From positions 1,426,001 to 1,490,000 of the forward strand of contig NZ_AQXT01000002.1 of the NCBI RefSeq assembly GCF_000376805.1: a DNA stretch of 64,000 bases. Direction: 5' to 3'. A program made the translations under genes and the position numbers. This DNA is from Henriciella marina DSM 19595 (GTDB lineage Bacteria > Pseudomonadota > Alphaproteobacteria > Caulobacterales > Hyphomonadaceae). A model generated the notes under the pieces. The model saw nothing but the letters and a program-made list of their open reading frames with translations. It was not told the DNA's origin and did no database searches. Shown in pieces: positions 8,577 through 16,897 of this stretch; within the stretch, counting starts at the first letter, position 1, and each line of letters begins with the position of its first letter.

Positions 8577-8889
8577 TCGGAATGGATTGCGGGGCATCCG
8601 GCGATGCTAGCCAAGACGGCCGACGGGCTCAATCGGCCAGTTCCCCTGACAATACCCTCTCATGGCAGACGTCAATTCCACGCTCGTGAAGGAGGTCTTC
8701 GACGTTGCGAAGGGACAGCGGAAAACGAACGTACATCATGACCGCGAGCTGGATAATTTCGCGAGATGTCTTGAAGTAAAGAAACGGGTTTTGGGACATG
8801 CAGGCAACGCTAGTCGGGTCGGCTTGCCTGTTCAATTGGCCTGTTCTCCTGACAACACCAGCCGAGGGGCTCAGGTCACTGACAATGCC
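8577..8889 (-). mobile_element. Stack of truncated IS6-family right ends
   Basis: Immediately behind copy 2 lie at least three IS6 right-end pieces one after another. 8577-8656 has an end of the form CCCCTGACAATACC; 8657-8861 keeps the first about 60 codons of a transposase on the minus strand (MSQNPFLYFKTSREIIQLAV, start 8799) and an end TCTCCTGACAACACC; 8860-8889 is a bare end finishing CTGACAATGCC. All point the same way. This suggests repeated insertion or one-ended recombination at the same spot. Confidence 0.65.
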
Positions 8890-8920
8890 GGGCCAAGCCG
8901 AAATAACACCGGCTTGGCCC
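8890..8920 (-). terminator. Strong stem-loop behind TonB receptor gene
   Basis: Perfect 11-bp stem GGGCCAAGCCG / CGGCTTGGCCC with a nine-base loop, 29 bases past the stop of the receptor gene on the minus strand. No clear T run follows, so it may be a transcript-stabilising or weak terminator structure. Confidence 0.45.
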
Positions 8921-8948
8921 CACTTGGTATGCCTGAATGTAATCTACA

Positions 8949-11870
8949 CTACCACGACTTTGAAATCGTCACCCCGTAAAGGGCTGGCTCAGTCAAGAAT
9001 GCATTGCTGTAGAGTCCGGGACTGTCATCTTGCAGATAGGCCCCTGTAATGACCTCCTCATCAAACAGGTTCTTCGCAAATGCCTCAATTTGCAGACCAG
9101 ATTCTGTATTCGCTAACACAAGAGAAAGGTTGAAGTTTTCCCAGCTATCGATCTGATCGCGTCCAACGTTCCAGATGCGTGAAAAGCTGTCTGCCTGATA
9201 GTAGTAATCTCCTCGCACCGTCAATTTCCAGTCGCTGTTTCCTAGTGCGGACCAAGTATATTCTGCGGCCAAGTTTAATGTGGTATCAGGTGCGCCAGGA
9301 AGATTGTTACCACGCAAATCTTTGTTGACGCCGTCAAAGGGCGTGAGAGCACCGACCGCACGGGTCGCCCCATCCCCGTCCATGTAGGATACATTACCTA
9401 GACCAAACGCGGCTTCCTGGCCTGCAAAGTTCCCAAGACAAAGACCTGCAGTACTGCCGGGTGCGAGTTGACCGGCCGCGATCGCGCCTAGCACGGTCGC
9501 ATAACCTTGGGCTGATACAACACAGTTTGAGTAGTTGGCTGCGTTTTTGATAACAACGAAGTCTGGGTTGCTCGCTGTGCGGTCCAGAACGTCAATCGCG
9601 AATACATCTACAAGCTCTGTCTCCAGCAAGCCTAAGTTGGCGGTCAGAAGCCAGTTGTCTGCAGGGCTCCAGAGATATTCAACCTCCAAGCCATACAGTT
9701 CAGCATCCACGTTAAAGTTGACGGACGCCCGGTTGATTACCTGAGTAATCTGATAGTCGGTATAGTCATAGTAAAAGCCGGTTAGATTGAGTTGCTGCGT
9801 GCCTTCGGCGAACAGATTCTTGGTTCCCACCTCGTAAGCATTGATAAATTCAGGTTCGAAGGTGTTCGGAAACGCATTGGCGTTTTCCGCGGGCTGTGGC
9901 GGATTAATCCCACCGCCCTTATACCCCCTGGAATAAAACCCATAAAGCAGAGTATCATCTGTAAATGAGAAATTTGGCGACCAATCAACGCCGGCGCGAC
10001 CAGTCACTTCCTCAAATTCTACTTCGAAGATTCCATCGACGGTTCCATCGAGTTCCGCTTCTGTTGCCGGGCTCGGAACGGGTGCCGTCGGATCCGGCCG
10101 CACCGCATCTGGTGTAAACAGATAAGTCGGAATGTTCTTTTGTGATTTCTCGTCTTTGGTATAACGCAATCCCAGTGTGAACGTTAGATCATCGGTGAGG
10201 TCGTAATACGTTTCGCCAAACAGAGCCGTAGACTGCAACTCATACGGAGAGACTGTTCTGAAATAATTCCGGCCTAGCCCGTTAAGCGAGTTCAGAATGT
10301 TCGTATCACCATCCACGTTCGACGTATCCAAACTTGCTGGAAAGGGTACGCCAGGGATCGCAGGAGGACCACCTTGGGCCAAGGATGCGTTGTGCAGTTG
10401 CAAAAGTCCGGTCAGCGCGTTGCTTACGAAGTAGTAACCGTCGATTACATCGCTGTTTCCTGCTTCGTAATCCATATAAATTGCCCCAACATTAAAGTTG
10501 AAGGGGCCGTCGAAATCAGATTGCAAGCGCAGTTCTTGCGTAAACGCTTCGCTTGTCGCGCCGGACGGGTCAGCCACAGTATATAGATTGCTTGGACCAA
10601 TTTGTGGATCATTGACTACGCCGCCAGGGAAAAGTGCATTGTAAAGATCGATAGAGGGGTTGATGCCTGGTGGGATGCTGGAAAAGTCATTGAATGTAAT
10701 TGTGGGCTCGACTTTGGAAACATCTTCGACGGAAATCACAGATGTTTCGTTCCGACTCGTTAGCGATGTAAACTCAAGTGTGTCGGTGACGTCCCAGCTG
10801 AGATTGAGTGTCCAGAGATCCTGTTCGGCCTGGTAGAATGGATCGAACCCAGCCGCGATGGTCCTAAGGTCCTGGATAGCAGGTGCGGTGAACGCATCAC
10901 CATTTAGCAGTCCAGCCCTTACAGCCAAGCCACCTGCAAGTGTTGCTACCGAATTCACTGTATCGCGAGACTCCGAGAAAGGAGCGCTGAGGCAGCCCTG
11001 GGAGGTATATATCTGATCCTCAAATGCGATTGGTATGCCCGCAAAATTAGTGTCTAGCGGGTCTTTCTTGCACAGTTGCTTACCGGACCGCAGGCGAGCA
11101 TCTTCCTCTTCAAAATGCTCGTAAAGGAGCCAACCCCTAAATGATTCGGTCGGTTCGAATCCTAGTGTCGCGCGCACTGACCAAAGATCCCGGTCATCCA
11201 CATCATTCCCCGTGACCAAATTTTCAACATATCCATCACGCTGTGTGAGCGATCCGGCAACACGTAGCGCAACCCGGTCGCCAAATGGGATGTTTGCCAT
11301 GCCTTTGGCTTTGATGGTGTTGTAATTGCCGTAGGTAAGGGCGGCGTCCGCCTGGTATTCGCCAAAGACTGGTTTTGCAGTTATGAGGTTGAAAACCCCA
11401 CCGGTTGCGTTGCGGCCATACAATGTACCCTGCGGCCCACGCAGAACTTCCACACGTTCTGTGTCAAAGAACTCTGACTCAAAGAGCCGATTGGACTGAA
11501 GCGGCACGTCGTTCTGGTGAATACCGACACCAGCGTCGCCAGACGTGGCTACCACATCTACGCCAATGCCTCGAATTTTTAAGTTGAAACCGGTGAATTG
11601 ACCCTTGGTGAAGGATACGTTGGGGACCGCTTTAGTTAAATCGGGGCCTCCAGTGAGCTGAAGTCTCTCGATCGCCTCGTCATCGAACGCTGAAACTGCA
11701 ATTGGAACGTCCTGAACGGATTCCTGAGCCTTCTGTGTGGTCACAACCACCGATTGCAGCGTTCTGACGCTGTCGCTGTCTTGGGCTTGGGCAGAAAGTC
11801 CAGCCCCCAAGCTTGAAATTGAGACGCTACCAAGCAGGCAAACTGTCAACACTTTTCTGGATAAATTCAA
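8949..11870 (-). CDS. TonB-dependent outer-membrane receptor
   Basis: A 973-residue TonB-dependent receptor. The signal peptide is about the first 30 residues (hydrophobic TVCLLGSVSISSLGAGLSA), then a TonB-box-like region (SVVVTTQKAQESVQDVPIAV), the plug (about 45-160, with RGIGVDVVATSGDAGVGIHQ and LRGPQGTLYGRNATGG), and a 22-strand barrel ending in Trp (ISKSW), as expected for BAM insertion. It takes up an unknown large or scarce substrate across the outer membrane; receptors of this FecA/CirA-like class in catabolic islands often serve terpenoid, steroid or glycan substrates. The start is TTG at 11870, chosen because GGAGG lies five to six bases upstream and the signal peptide follows at once. 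Confidence 0.9.
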   Translation of the reverse strand: MNLSRKVLTVCLLGSVSISSLGAGLSAQAQDSDSVRTLQSVVVTTQKAQESVQDVPIAVSAFDDEAIERLQLTGGPDLTKAVPNVSFTKGQFTGFNLKIRGIGVDVVATSGDAGVGIHQNDVPLQSNRLFESEFFDTERVEVLRGPQGTLYGRNATGGVFNLITAKPVFGEYQADAALTYGNYNTIKAKGMANIPFGDRVALRVAGSLTQRDGYVENLVTGNDVDDRDLWSVRATLGFEPTESFRGWLLYEHFEEEDARLRSGKQLCKKDPLDTNFAGIPIAFEDQIYTSQGCLSAPFSESRDTVNSVATLAGGLAVRAGLLNGDAFTAPAIQDLRTIAAGFDPFYQAEQDLWTLNLSWDVTDTLEFTSLTSRNETSVISVEDVSKVEPTITFNDFSSIPPGINPSIDLYNALFPGGVVNDPQIGPSNLYTVADPSGATSEAFTQELRLQSDFDGPFNFNVGAIYMDYEAGNSDVIDGYYFVSNALTGLLQLHNASLAQGGPPAIPGVPFPASLDTSNVDGDTNILNSLNGLGRNYFRTVSPYELQSTALFGETYYDLTDDLTFTLGLRYTKDEKSQKNIPTYLFTPDAVRPDPTAPVPSPATEAELDGTVDGIFEVEFEEVTGRAGVDWSPNFSFTDDTLLYGFYSRGYKGGGINPPQPAENANAFPNTFEPEFINAYEVGTKNLFAEGTQQLNLTGFYYDYTDYQITQVINRASVNFNVDAELYGLEVEYLWSPADNWLLTANLGLLETELVDVFAIDVLDRTASNPDFVVIKNAANYSNCVVSAQGYATVLGAIAAGQLAPGSTAGLCLGNFAGQEAAFGLGNVSYMDGDGATRAVGALTPFDGVNKDLRGNNLPGAPDTTLNLAAEYTWSALGNSDWKLTVRGDYYYQADSFSRIWNVGRDQIDSWENFNLSLVLANTESGLQIEAFAKNLFDEEVITGAYLQDDSPGLYSNAFLTEPALYGVTISKSW

Positions 11871-12289
11871 AATGTCCTCCCTCGTTTCGTCCGTCTTATG
11901 CGGACTTTATCAGACAAGAACACTTTCCTATTTTATGCAAGCATAACGTTATTATTAGGTAGGGAATGGGCTAATAGCCCCGTCTTCTCTAAGCCAAAGC
12001 GCACACTTTTTGTATTGACACCGATTGTAAGCCGCCATACTGTATCTAGATCAATGATTGAGTGCGTTGCTTGATCCTTGATTTGTAAAGAGCGATAGTT
12101 AGCCTTGTCCGCTAGACGTTAATTGAAACGGCAAATGGACAGACAGGCCTCTTCTGCACTTTGCGTTTCCCAATACACCTGCTGGCTAAAGTCATTTAGC
12201 CAGCCCTTTTTGGTGCGCATGCGATTTAGCGATTGAACCGGAACAACCACTCAGCCATTCTCTGAAAACAAGAAAATGAAGTGGTTGGA
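11871..12289. promoter_or_regulatory. Divergent intergenic region between TonB receptor and MarR
   Basis: About 420 bp without a gene, AT-rich, containing the promoters of the receptor (minus) and the MarR gene (plus). The one clear site is the 14-bp perfect inverted repeat TTATGCAAGCATAA at 11933-11946, about 65 bp upstream of the receptor start, a plausible operator for the neighbouring MarR protein. No ORF or IS relic is recognised in the rest. Confidence 0.45.
11933..11946. promoter_or_regulatory. Inverted repeat, candidate MarR operator
   Basis: TTATGC-AA-GCATAA is a perfect 14-bp palindrome with two-base centre, in the divergent promoter region of the receptor and MarR genes. Size and symmetry suit a dimeric winged-helix regulator. 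Related GTATGC/GCATAC half-sites recur upstream of the gene at 15788-16228. Confidence 0.4.
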
Positions 12290-12811
12290 ATGAATATAAA
12301 AAAATCATCGACGATAATGGATATACGTTTTGCTGCTAATGAGCGTGTGGAACTGACCTTTCTTATCGGTCGCGTTTCGCGCGAGCTTCGACGCCGGTTC
12401 GACATCGACATGGCTTCTCTCAAGCTTACGCGCGCCCAGTGGAGGGCGATGCTTTATGTATTTAGGCTAAAACAGCCCACTCAAACCGAACTGGCTGAGG
12501 TTCTAGAATTAGGACGAGCCTCAGTCGGAAGCTTAATCGATCAACTAGAGCGGCGCGGCTATGTCGCGAGAATTGTTGATGAAAAGGATCGACGCGTCTG
12601 GCGAGTCGTACCGACAAGTTTAGCATCCGTCAAATGGGCGGAAATCGATGAGGCGGGCTCCCATGTGGCCACAGAAGTGTTTGCAGGATTTACCGAGGAA
12701 GATTTGCTGAATGTCAAAAGCTATATGGAAAAAGTCATTTTGAATCTCAATCGCGCAAACGAAATGAGCGCTCACGCTTCAAATAAGGGCATTGCGAACG
12801 ACACCGACTGA
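12290..12811 (+). CDS. MarR-family transcriptional regulator
   Basis: About 173 residues from ATG at 12290 (a GTG at 12281 and an ATG at 12317, MDIRFAANE, are alternatives). Winged-helix core LTRAQWRAMLYVFRLKQPTQ, recognition helix ELAEVLELGRASVGSLIDQL, wing EKDRRVWRVVPT. Paralogous to the MarR at 1585-2052. It sits between two minus-strand TonB receptor genes, divergent from the first; likely controls uptake and the duplicated hydrolase/thioesterase pair. Confidence 0.85.
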   Translation: MNIKKSSTIMDIRFAANERVELTFLIGRVSRELRRRFDIDMASLKLTRAQWRAMLYVFRLKQPTQTELAEVLELGRASVGSLIDQLERRGYVARIVDEKDRRVWRVVPTSLASVKWAEIDEAGSHVATEVFAGFTEEDLLNVKSYMEKVILNLNRANEMSAHASNKGIANDTD

Positions 12812-12888
12812 CGGATTGATCGGACGGCATGGCGACTGAACAAGGCTCACCCCTAAATTATCTTGGCATCAGAAACCCAAATTCACAG

Positions 12889-12917
12889 ATAGTCACGGCG
12901 GATACCGCCATGACTAT
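12889..12917. terminator. Stem-loop between convergent MarR and TonB receptor genes
   Basis: ATAGTCACGGCGG and CCGCCATGACTAT form a 13-bp stem with one mismatch and a three-base loop, lying between the MarR stop (12811) and the receptor stop (13005). Its place between convergent genes suits a bidirectional terminator, though T runs are weak on both strands. Confidence 0.45.
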
Positions 12918-12934
12918 CGCGAATATTTCCAATA

Positions 12935-12957
12935 TCAGTAACCTGAGCCCCTCGGCT
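12935..12957. repeat. 23-bp inverted copy of the sequence at 8860-8882
   Basis: The reverse complement of this stretch matches 8860-8882 at 22 of 23 bases. At 8860-8889 the sequence continues into an IS6-type terminus (CTGACAATGCC), so this is probably another IS6 end relic in opposite orientation. The two copies flank the receptor-MarR block 8889-12935. Confidence 0.5.
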
Positions 12958-13004
12958 CCCTCAGTTACTTGAAGAGCAGAGCATTAATGTCTAAGATACT
13001 GAGA

Positions 13005-15464
13005 TTAGAACCGCAGACGGGCGGTTGCACCGAAGGTAAGGGGCGGTGCCAGGAAAGCACCAACAGCGGTACCCGGTGACGTTTGGGTAGCCGCGGTACC
13101 CTGGAGGGGCGTATCAAAGGCTAGCTCATAATAGTCTTCATCGAACAGGTTCTGCGCCCAAATCTCCAGCTCAAACGGTGAGTTGTCGCTATAAAACCCC
13201 ATTCTCGCGTTGACCACGACCAAGTCGTCAACTTCCTTGAGCGGATCGAGGTTCGAGCCTGTATTATACCGTGAAGTGTACCGGCTCGAGACATTGAATC
13301 TCGTATCCCAGTCGCGGACAAAAGAGGTCTCATATGTAACTGCCAACGTACCTGACCAGCGGGGCGCAAATGAAATCGTGCTTCCTGGCAAACGCGGCGG
13401 CGCAAAAAAGTCCACTGCTTCAAAATCGTCGTACTGCGTTTCAGCATAAACGAGCCCCCCCTGAAGTGTCAGCCCTTCAAGCTTTTCAGGCAGATATCGG
13501 AAATCGAACTCTGCACCCTTTGAAATCACGGCGGGAACGGATGTCACGATAAAGCTCGTTCCGGTGAAGGTGTTTAACTGAAAATCATTATATTCCTGAT
13601 AGAAAATGGCACCGTTGAAGAACAAACTATTTGCAGCGTTATTGCTCTTGAAGCCGACCTCGTAGGCATCCACGGTTTCAGGATCAAAGCCGGTGTCAAG
13701 GTTAGGCTGGAAGGGCGCGGGATCTGCGGGTCCGAACTGACTGCGATCCAAATTGAAGCCCCCGGCCTTGTAACCACGGGAGTAAGATGCGTAGGACATC
13801 AGATTTTCACTGAAGCGGTATGAGCCCTTTACTGTACCGGAAAGATCCTCGTCTGAACGATCTTGAGTGGAACTAACACCGACGAAGTTGTCGTTTACCC
13901 AAGGCAGACAAAGAGTTGGGGTTAAACCATTTGCCGCTCCAAAAACAGCCAGGGCGGTGGAGCAACTGCCTTCATTTCCATCGAAATCAGAGTTCAACGT
14001 CTTCTCATCGATCGTATAACGAAGACCAACGGTAAGATCGAACTGGTCAGTGAAGCTAAACGTATTGTTGGTAAAAATGGCATACGTATCAGCTTCCTGC
14101 TTAAAAATATCCTCTGTCGCTTTGGTCTCACCTGTGTAGATGGAGCCGGGTAGCGCAGCGAGGTTAAACGCCCCACCGCTCGCACCGAGCAGCAATTGCT
14201 GAAAGTAGAAGAAATAATCATTGCCGAAATTGATGAAATCGGTGCGGTCAAGCGTTTCGTTAGCGTAGTAGGCCCCAACTAGCCAGTCCAGTTTGTCCGT
14301 CGCGCCTGCGAGACGGATTTCCTGGCTGAACGTAGCAAAAGCATCAGTGGTTTCGTCAGAATCGCGGAACCAGATGTCAGCGGCGCTGAAGTCCATGTCT
14401 TGTCCGGAACCATTGTCCCAGTCGCGATATGATGTGATCGAGGTTAGTTCACCGACATCGCTTTGCCACGAAATGTCGGCCGACACGCCCCAATCTTCGG
14501 TCGTCTGCGTGGCGTCACGATTTGCAAAGGCAACTCGATCATACGGATCGACAGGGAAGGCGGATGCACCGTCGCCGCCTGCCAGCAGGGTGATTAGCGG
14601 ACCACGCGCTGGGTCCACCGCTATATAGTCCCCCATGCAACAGTCCTCTTCCCGGTCGGTATAGTCGGCCGAAAGAAGGATTTCGAGGTCACTGGAAGGT
14701 TCGAAAAGAAGCTGCCCCCTGAAGGAGTAGAAGTCATATTGACTTGTTTCATCTGCGGTGCGCGGACCATTGCCCGTTTTCACATCAAGAAGCCCGTCGC
14801 GCTCCTCGTAGACCCCGTAAAGACGACCGCTCACTGCATCAGACAAAGGACCCGTAACTTCTCCGGACGTGCGGAGAAAGCCTTCATTGCCGATTCCAAC
14901 TTCCCAGATGGATCCAAACTCATTGGAGGGCTTCTTTGTAACAACGTTGATAACGCCCGCAGAGGTCGATTTACCAAACAAGGTTCCTTGCGGTCCTTTA
15001 AGGACTTCGATGCGCTCGATTTCTCCAAGATCCCCAAAGGAAACACCATTCCTGGCACGTGGAACACCGTCGACAACAACGCCCACAGAGCTCTCTAGAC
15101 CTGGATTGTCACCAACCGTACCAATGCCACGGATCCGAGCGGTGGTATTGGCCTGCTTCGACGAAGACGTCACGAGAAGACCAGGAGTCACTACCGTCAA
15201 ATCCTTAATGTCCTGAACACCGGCATCATTCAGTAGTTCGCCGGACAAAGCCGTCACGACGATCGGCACATCTTGTAGGCTTTGCTCGCGCTTTTGCGCT
15301 GTGACAGTTACAGCACCAAGGCGACGAATGGTCGGTTCGCTGTTTGCTGAGACCGCAACGTTCTGCTCGTTCACTTCCGCTTGGGCATGCGCACCTGCGG
15401 CCAGCAGCAATACTGCCCCGGATACAGACGCGGTGACCTTCGACAGTCGATTAAGATATGGCAA
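13005..15464 (-). CDS. TonB-dependent outer-membrane receptor
   Basis: An 819-residue receptor with signal peptide (about 1-30), TonB-box-like VTVTAQKREQSLQDVPIVVT, plug with RGIGTVGDNPGLESSVGVVV and LKGPQGTLFGKSTSAGVINV, and barrel ending in an aromatic residue (TARLRF). This pattern is that of the large sphingomonad/hyphomonad receptor group found in catabolic islands. The start is TTG at 15464, preceded by a GGGAGAG ribosome site; the signal sequence begins at once, so an upstream start is unlikely. It is a second, distinct receptor from 8949-11870 and is followed at a distance by the second hydrolase pair. Confidence 0.9.
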   Translation of the reverse strand: MPYLNRLSKVTASVSGAVLLLAAGAHAQAEVNEQNVAVSANSEPTIRRLGAVTVTAQKREQSLQDVPIVVTALSGELLNDAGVQDIKDLTVVTPGLLVTSSSKQANTTARIRGIGTVGDNPGLESSVGVVVDGVPRARNGVSFGDLGEIERIEVLKGPQGTLFGKSTSAGVINVVTKKPSNEFGSIWEVGIGNEGFLRTSGEVTGPLSDAVSGRLYGVYEERDGLLDVKTGNGPRTADETSQYDFYSFRGQLLFEPSSDLEILLSADYTDREEDCCMGDYIAVDPARGPLITLLAGGDGASAFPVDPYDRVAFANRDATQTTEDWGVSADISWQSDVGELTSITSYRDWDNGSGQDMDFSAADIWFRDSDETTDAFATFSQEIRLAGATDKLDWLVGAYYANETLDRTDFINFGNDYFFYFQQLLLGASGGAFNLAALPGSIYTGETKATEDIFKQEADTYAIFTNNTFSFTDQFDLTVGLRYTIDEKTLNSDFDGNEGSCSTALAVFGAANGLTPTLCLPWVNDNFVGVSSTQDRSDEDLSGTVKGSYRFSENLMSYASYSRGYKAGGFNLDRSQFGPADPAPFQPNLDTGFDPETVDAYEVGFKSNNAANSLFFNGAIFYQEYNDFQLNTFTGTSFIVTSVPAVISKGAEFDFRYLPEKLEGLTLQGGLVYAETQYDDFEAVDFFAPPRLPGSTISFAPRWSGTLAVTYETSFVRDWDTRFNVSSRYTSRYNTGSNLDPLKEVDDLVVVNARMGFYSDNSPFELEIWAQNLFDEDYYELAFDTPLQGTAATQTSPGTAVGAFLAPPLTFGATARLRF

Positions 15465-15787
15465 TTATCTCTCTCCCTTTTGTTTGCGCCATACTATATG
15501 CCTTCGTACTTCTTTAGAAAAGAACTTTTGTATTTTCGTTGGGCCCAATGGTCGCAGGTCAAAAAAAAAATTGGGCGCGCGACCAGTAGTTGTGCCGGTG
15601 ACCCCGACTCCGATTGGTGCCGCATTTGATTTAGAAGTCTGTCGATATGGAGCGAGACAGTGCGCAAGAGCAGAATCGCGGAATAACAAATGACGGCGAA
15701 CTTAGCCGAACACGAGTGTGGCATGGCAGCTTGTGCGCGCCCCTTAGACGCCGCATTCGACATTTGACAACTCAGAACTGAACACAG
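15465..15787. other. Intergenic region, no gene recognised
   Basis: About 320 bp between the TonB receptor start and the stop of the next minus-strand gene. It holds the receptor promoter; an A-run (around 15562-15570) and AT-rich patches are present. Short reading frames here show no recognisable product. Confidence 0.4.
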
Positions 15788-16228
15788 TCATAGCTCGGCG
15801 ATAAGTTCCGATAAAAGATGTTCGAGTGGAACCGGCATAACACCTGCCCGCAATAGTCTTTGTAAAATCAATGAATTTAATTGGCTCTCATCGAATTCAG
15901 TCGGGCAGAAAAATGCTTCAAACCCTAAACTCAGAGTACGAAGACAAAGATGAGACACTCCCAAGCTTGAGACGTTGCCCTTTATCAGAATTTGCCTACG
16001 GCTCGTCTCCCAAACAGTCTGCTTATCATTCAGAATGCTATCAAGGGTCGGCGCGATGGCGAATTCGCCAGCCTCGTCATGGACTTCAAGATAAGGAATT
16101 CCATATGCCGAAAGAGCCGACATAATCAGTCCGTCTTCATATACAGCGTCAACAAATATTACTTGAATGTCCCTACGCCGCATTACGCCTGGCACGGCAG
16201 CTTTCTCAAACTCGGTCAGTTTAGACAT
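15788..16228 (-). CDS. Small protein, weak isochorismatase-like (cysteine hydrolase) resemblance
   Basis: 146 residues from ATG at 16228 (MSKLTEFEK), chosen because AGAGG lies six to seven bases upstream and the preceding bases are palindromic control sequence. The order of elements, a first strand with Asp (VIFVDAVYED), a middle strand (RQILIKGNVSSLGVSHLCLR) with Cys, and a final GFEAFFCPTEFDES, resembles a shortened isochorismatase-type cysteine hydrolase, where the nucleophilic Cys follows GVxxxxC. The protein is shorter than usual (about 180-200) and motifs are loose, so function is uncertain. The strong palindromes upstream suggest tight regulation. Confidence 0.45.
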   Translation of the reverse strand: MSKLTEFEKAAVPGVMRRRDIQVIFVDAVYEDGLIMSALSAYGIPYLEVHDEAGEFAIAPTLDSILNDKQTVWETSRRQILIKGNVSSLGVSHLCLRTLSLGFEAFFCPTEFDESQLNSLILQRLLRAGVMPVPLEHLLSELIAEL

Positions 16229-16240
16229 TCGAGAGCCTCT

Positions 16241-16273
16241 ACAATATTGTATGCCTCCATACATTATGTATGC
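16241..16273. promoter_or_regulatory. Cluster of palindromes upstream of the small protein gene
   Basis: Three overlapping palindromes in 33 bases: ACAATATTGT (16241-16250), GTATG-CCTC-CATAC (16249-16262) and ATACAT-T-ATGTAT (16259-16271), with GTATGC half-sites at 16249 and 16268. They lie 13-45 bases before the ATG at 16228 on the minus strand, a position overlapping a promoter. This is a likely operator, possibly for a GntR- or MarR-type dimer. Confidence 0.5.
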
Positions 16274-16474
16274 GGTTGTCGGCAACGCCAAAAGGGGCTC
16301 TCGGAAAGCGTCCTCTAGAGGGCCACTTTAATGCGGTGGTCTTGAGTGGTTTGAACCCATAAGCACCAGCGCAGATTTCGGACATCTCATCGGTCGATAG
16401 AGGCGTCTATTTTCTCAAGGGGATTGGCGCCGGACGCTAAAAGAAAAATAAGGGCGCGGATGGCGCATCCTTAC

Positions 16475-16897
16475 TCACGATGGCGCCCTAAGCATGCGAT
16501 AAGCACCCCTGCCGCTCGACAGCAAAGCACCTGTGCTGTTAAAAACACTGGCCTCCGCCACGGACAAAGTGGTGCCAAGTCGAATCACTTTCCCGACAAT
16601 TGTAAGCGCGCCGGGCGTTGCAATTTTATGATAATCAACACGCAGGTCTGCCGTTGCCACAGGCATGTTTCCAGTCGCAAGCAACGCATAAAATCCCGTC
16701 AGGTCGATCAGCGCGGCGAGCACGCCGCCATGTGCGGACTGCACCTTCGGGTTCGACACAAGTTCGTCTCGCCAGGGCATTAACAGTTTAATTTCATCTG
16801 CGCCCGTTTCGGTCACACTGAGTCCGAGCCAGCGGTGAAACGGTGCTGCTTCTAATGCCTCCTGAACAAAGGCGCGATCAGGCAAGGTCGCGTTCAT
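16475..16897 (-). CDS. PaaI-type hotdog thioesterase, second copy
   Basis: 140 residues, near-identical pattern to 3005-3427: MNATLPDRAFVQEALEAAPF start, SAHGGVLAALIDLTGFYALL with the HGG of the hotdog helix, and TADLRVDYHKIATPG. A predicted acyl-CoA thioesterase. Its ATG overlaps the stop of the upstream hydrolase by four bases, just as in the first module, so the gene pair was duplicated as a unit. Here, however, the hydrolase partner is frameshifted and no efflux genes follow. Confidence 0.85.
   Translation of the reverse strand: MNATLPDRAFVQEALEAAPFHRWLGLSVTETGADEIKLLMPWRDELVSNPKVQSAHGGVLAALIDLTGFYALLATGNMPVATADLRVDYHKIATPGALTIVGKVIRLGTTLSVAEASVFNSTGALLSSGRGAYRMLRAPS

Noticed and set aside
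12300-12423. Opposite-strand frame over MarR gene
   Set aside because: Antisense shadow with no family features.
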